A stretch of DNA of 6,160 nucleotides from an uncultured Ruminococcus sp. (lineage in GTDB: Bacteria > Bacillota > Clostridia > Lachnospirales > Lachnospiraceae): assembly GCA_900555215.1 (NCBI GenBank), contig USKR01000085.1, positions 1-6,160 of the forward strand. The letters run 5' to 3'. The position numbers and the translations under genes were made by a program. A model generated the notes under the pieces. It made no database searches. It was not told where the DNA came from and saw only the letters and a list, made by a program, of their open reading frames with translations. This document shows, piece after piece, positions 4,807-6,160 of this stretch (the first letter of the stretch is position 1; each line of letters starts with the position of its first letter).

Positions 4807-6160
4807 ATGACGATCAAAGAAATCGAAGACCTTTCAGGAATGACCCGCGCCAATATCCGCTTCTATGAATCGCAGGGACTCCTGACTCCCGCCAGGGATA
4901 CAAACGGCTACAGAAATTATACAGAAAAGGACCTTGAAACGCTGAACCGCATCCGGCTTCTTCGGACTCTCCATTTAAGCCTTGATGATATACGCGCCGC
5001 AGGGAACGGTGAGAAGGATCTTGGAGACGTACTCTTAAATCATCTCAGACATTTAAAAGAAGAACAGAATGGATTGGTCCAGTGCCAGGATGTATGCGAA
5101 CAGATGTGCCGTGACCATGTGACCTACAATACATTTGACGCCCAGCATTATCTTGACCTGATGGATATGCCGCGCCATGCCGCTCCACCGGAACTTGAAC
5201 ATGATACCGTATCAAAGGTAACTGCGCCGTGGCGCCGGTTCTTTGCCCGGGAGATCGACCTTACCCTGAACAGCCTGCTCTGGAGCGCCTTTTTGACTCT
5301 TGTGATCGGTGTTAATATCAGCGAAGATTTCCTCGTGGACGCTTCGTTGTCTTTCCTGCTCCTGAGCACGACTGGCAGCCTGTTCATAACAAACGTTATC
5401 GTCCTGCTGGTCGAGCCTCTGTTTCTTACGTTTACCGGGACAACACCGGGCAAGTTCTGTTTCGGGCTGCGGGTCACGGCAGTCGACGGGAAACGGCTTA
5501 GTTACCGGGAAGCCCTCCGCCGTACATGGGACGTGCTTCGGAAAGGCTATGGTTTTTTCATTCCGATTTATTGGATCATCCGCATGTACAAATCATATAA
5601 GGCATGTAAAAATGATGAGACTCTGTCCTGGGAAGAGGACTCTGTCCTGAGCCTGAACAAAGGTCGGCTACCTCTGGGAATCTGCGTTACAATTGCATTC
5701 ATTCCATTTTCTGTCATACTGCAGGACACACTGAACCAGTACGCGGCGATCCCGCCCAACACGGGAGATATCACTGTGGAAGAGTTCTGCGAAAACTTTA
5801 ATGACACGCAGGAATTCTTCGGCATCGAGCGCCAGCTGAACCTGCCGCCTTCCATTACATCCGGCATTGCAGGGATTCCTGACTCTGCCCTTTATCTGGA
5901 CGATCATGCAGGATGGGCGAAAAAACCGGGTACTCCTTACATCAATCAGAACGGAGAATACGCGCCGCTTCCCGCATTTCAATTCATCGAGAAAAACGGC
6001 GTCATAACCGGCATAAGTTTTTCTTATTCTGTAGAAAATGAAAACGTCAAAATTTCGTCTTACGGGGAAATCATGGCACTTGCAGCAGTCTCATATGTCT
6101 GCGCGCAGAGTGATTATTCCGTCCTGCCGGACTCCATCCGCCCGGATACCCCGGAAGAGA
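4807..6160 (+). CDS. MerR DNA-binding domain fused to an RDD-type membrane domain (3' end outside window)
   Basis: 451 codons are open to the window edge with no stop. Residues 1-68 are a MerR winged helix-turn-helix: an MTIKEIEDLSGM start, then IRFYESQGLL (17-26) and NGYRNYTEKDLE (33-44). A helical linker follows (about 72-120) with Cys93, Cys97, Cys101 and His104. Residues 141-260 resemble an RDD domain: PWRRFFAREIDLTLN (141-155) with the Arg and Asp, and GTTPGKFCFGLRV (211-223). Hydrophobic segments are about 152-170, 182-210, 247-259 (short) and 287-306. From about 307 a mostly polar domain begins, with ITVEEFCENFN at 322-332; it is unrecognised. The DNA-binding end must be cytoplasmic; the side of the C-terminal domain depends on whether 247-259 spans the membrane. 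The likely role is a membrane-bound one-component regulator. Its ligand and targets are unknown; its own promoter is the best candidate. The ATG has AAGGGGG 7 nt upstream. It is divergent from the nucleotidyltransferase gene. Related fusions may exist in other Clostridia. Confidence 0.85.
   Translation, partial: MTIKEIEDLSGMTRANIRFYESQGLLTPARDTNGYRNYTEKDLETLNRIRLLRTLHLSLDDIRAAGNGEKDLGDVLLNHLRHLKEEQNGLVQCQDVCEQMCRDHVTYNTFDAQHYLDLMDMPRHAAPPELEHDTVSKVTAPWRRFFAREIDLTLNSLLWSAFLTLVIGVNISEDFLVDASLSFLLLSTTGSLFITNVIVLLVEPLFLTFTGTTPGKFCFGLRVTAVDGKRLSYREALRRTWDVLRKGYGFFIPIYWIIRMYKSYKACKNDETLSWEEDSVLSLNKGRLPLGICVTIAFIPFSVILQDTLNQYAAIPPNTGDITVEEFCENFNDTQEFFGIERQLNLPPSITSGIAGIPDSALYLDDHAGWAKKPGTPYINQNGEYAPLPAFQFIEKNGVITGISFSYSVENENVKISSYGEIMALAAVSYVCAQSDYSVLPDSIRPDTPEE
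5619..5649 (+). repeat. 12-bp direct repeat within the MerR-RDD gene
   Basis: GACTCTGTCCTG occurs at 5619-5630 and again at 5638-5649, a period of 19 bp. The copies are read in different frames, so protein constraint does not explain the match. It encodes the polar loop between hydrophobic segments (about residues 271-282). Slippage between copies would shift the frame. Confidence 0.6.

Overview
This window looks like a chromosomal segment of a Gram-positive anaerobe of the Clostridia, most likely Lachnospiraceae. The evidence is moderate G+C, sigma-A style promoters (several with an extended TGn -10), strong AGGAGG ribosome binding sites, and protein sequences typical of that group. A yicC gene divergent from an rqcH/NFACT gene is, from memory, common there. 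No mobile element, CRISPR array, rRNA or tRNA was seen.

Layout, left to right. (1) 1-482, minus: the N-terminal 160 residues of a YicC-family endoribonuclease, cut by the window edge. (2) 483-706: divergent promoter region. It holds a clear minus-strand promoter for yicC and an extended -10 promoter for rqcH. (3) 707-2440, plus: a complete RqcH (NFACT family, bacterial Rqc2 homologue), the ribosome quality-control factor that directs alanine tailing. (4) 2438-2506: a near-perfect 69-bp palindrome that starts and ends on the stop codons of the two convergent genes; probably a bidirectional terminator. (5) 2504-3520, minus: a complete 338-residue UDP-hexose 4-epimerase GalE with Cys at position 299. 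(6) 3662-4588, minus: a sugar-phosphate nucleotidyltransferase-like gene, interrupted by an in-frame TAA at 3851-3853 after 245 codons. The reading frame resumes for 62 more family-like codons, so it is either a recent nonsense allele, a sequencing error or a readthrough gene. (7) 4589-4806: divergent promoter region with a canonical promoter for the nucleotidyltransferase. Facing the other way are two overlapping promoters for the next gene; one has the 19-bp spacer and central dyad of MerR-type control. (8) 4807 to the window end, plus: an uninterrupted 451-codon reading frame without a stop. It joins an N-terminal MerR DNA-binding domain to an RDD-type multispanning membrane domain and a further soluble C-terminal domain.

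How the genes fit together: YicC and RqcH act in RNA turnover and stalled-ribosome rescue. The nucleotidyltransferase and GalE, on the same strand 141 bp apart with no visible terminator between, belong to nucleotide-sugar metabolism and may be partly co-transcribed. The membrane-tethered MerR-RDD protein is the most unusual item. It could be a one-component signal transducer working from the membrane, controlling its own promoter and perhaps the divergent nucleotidyltransferase.
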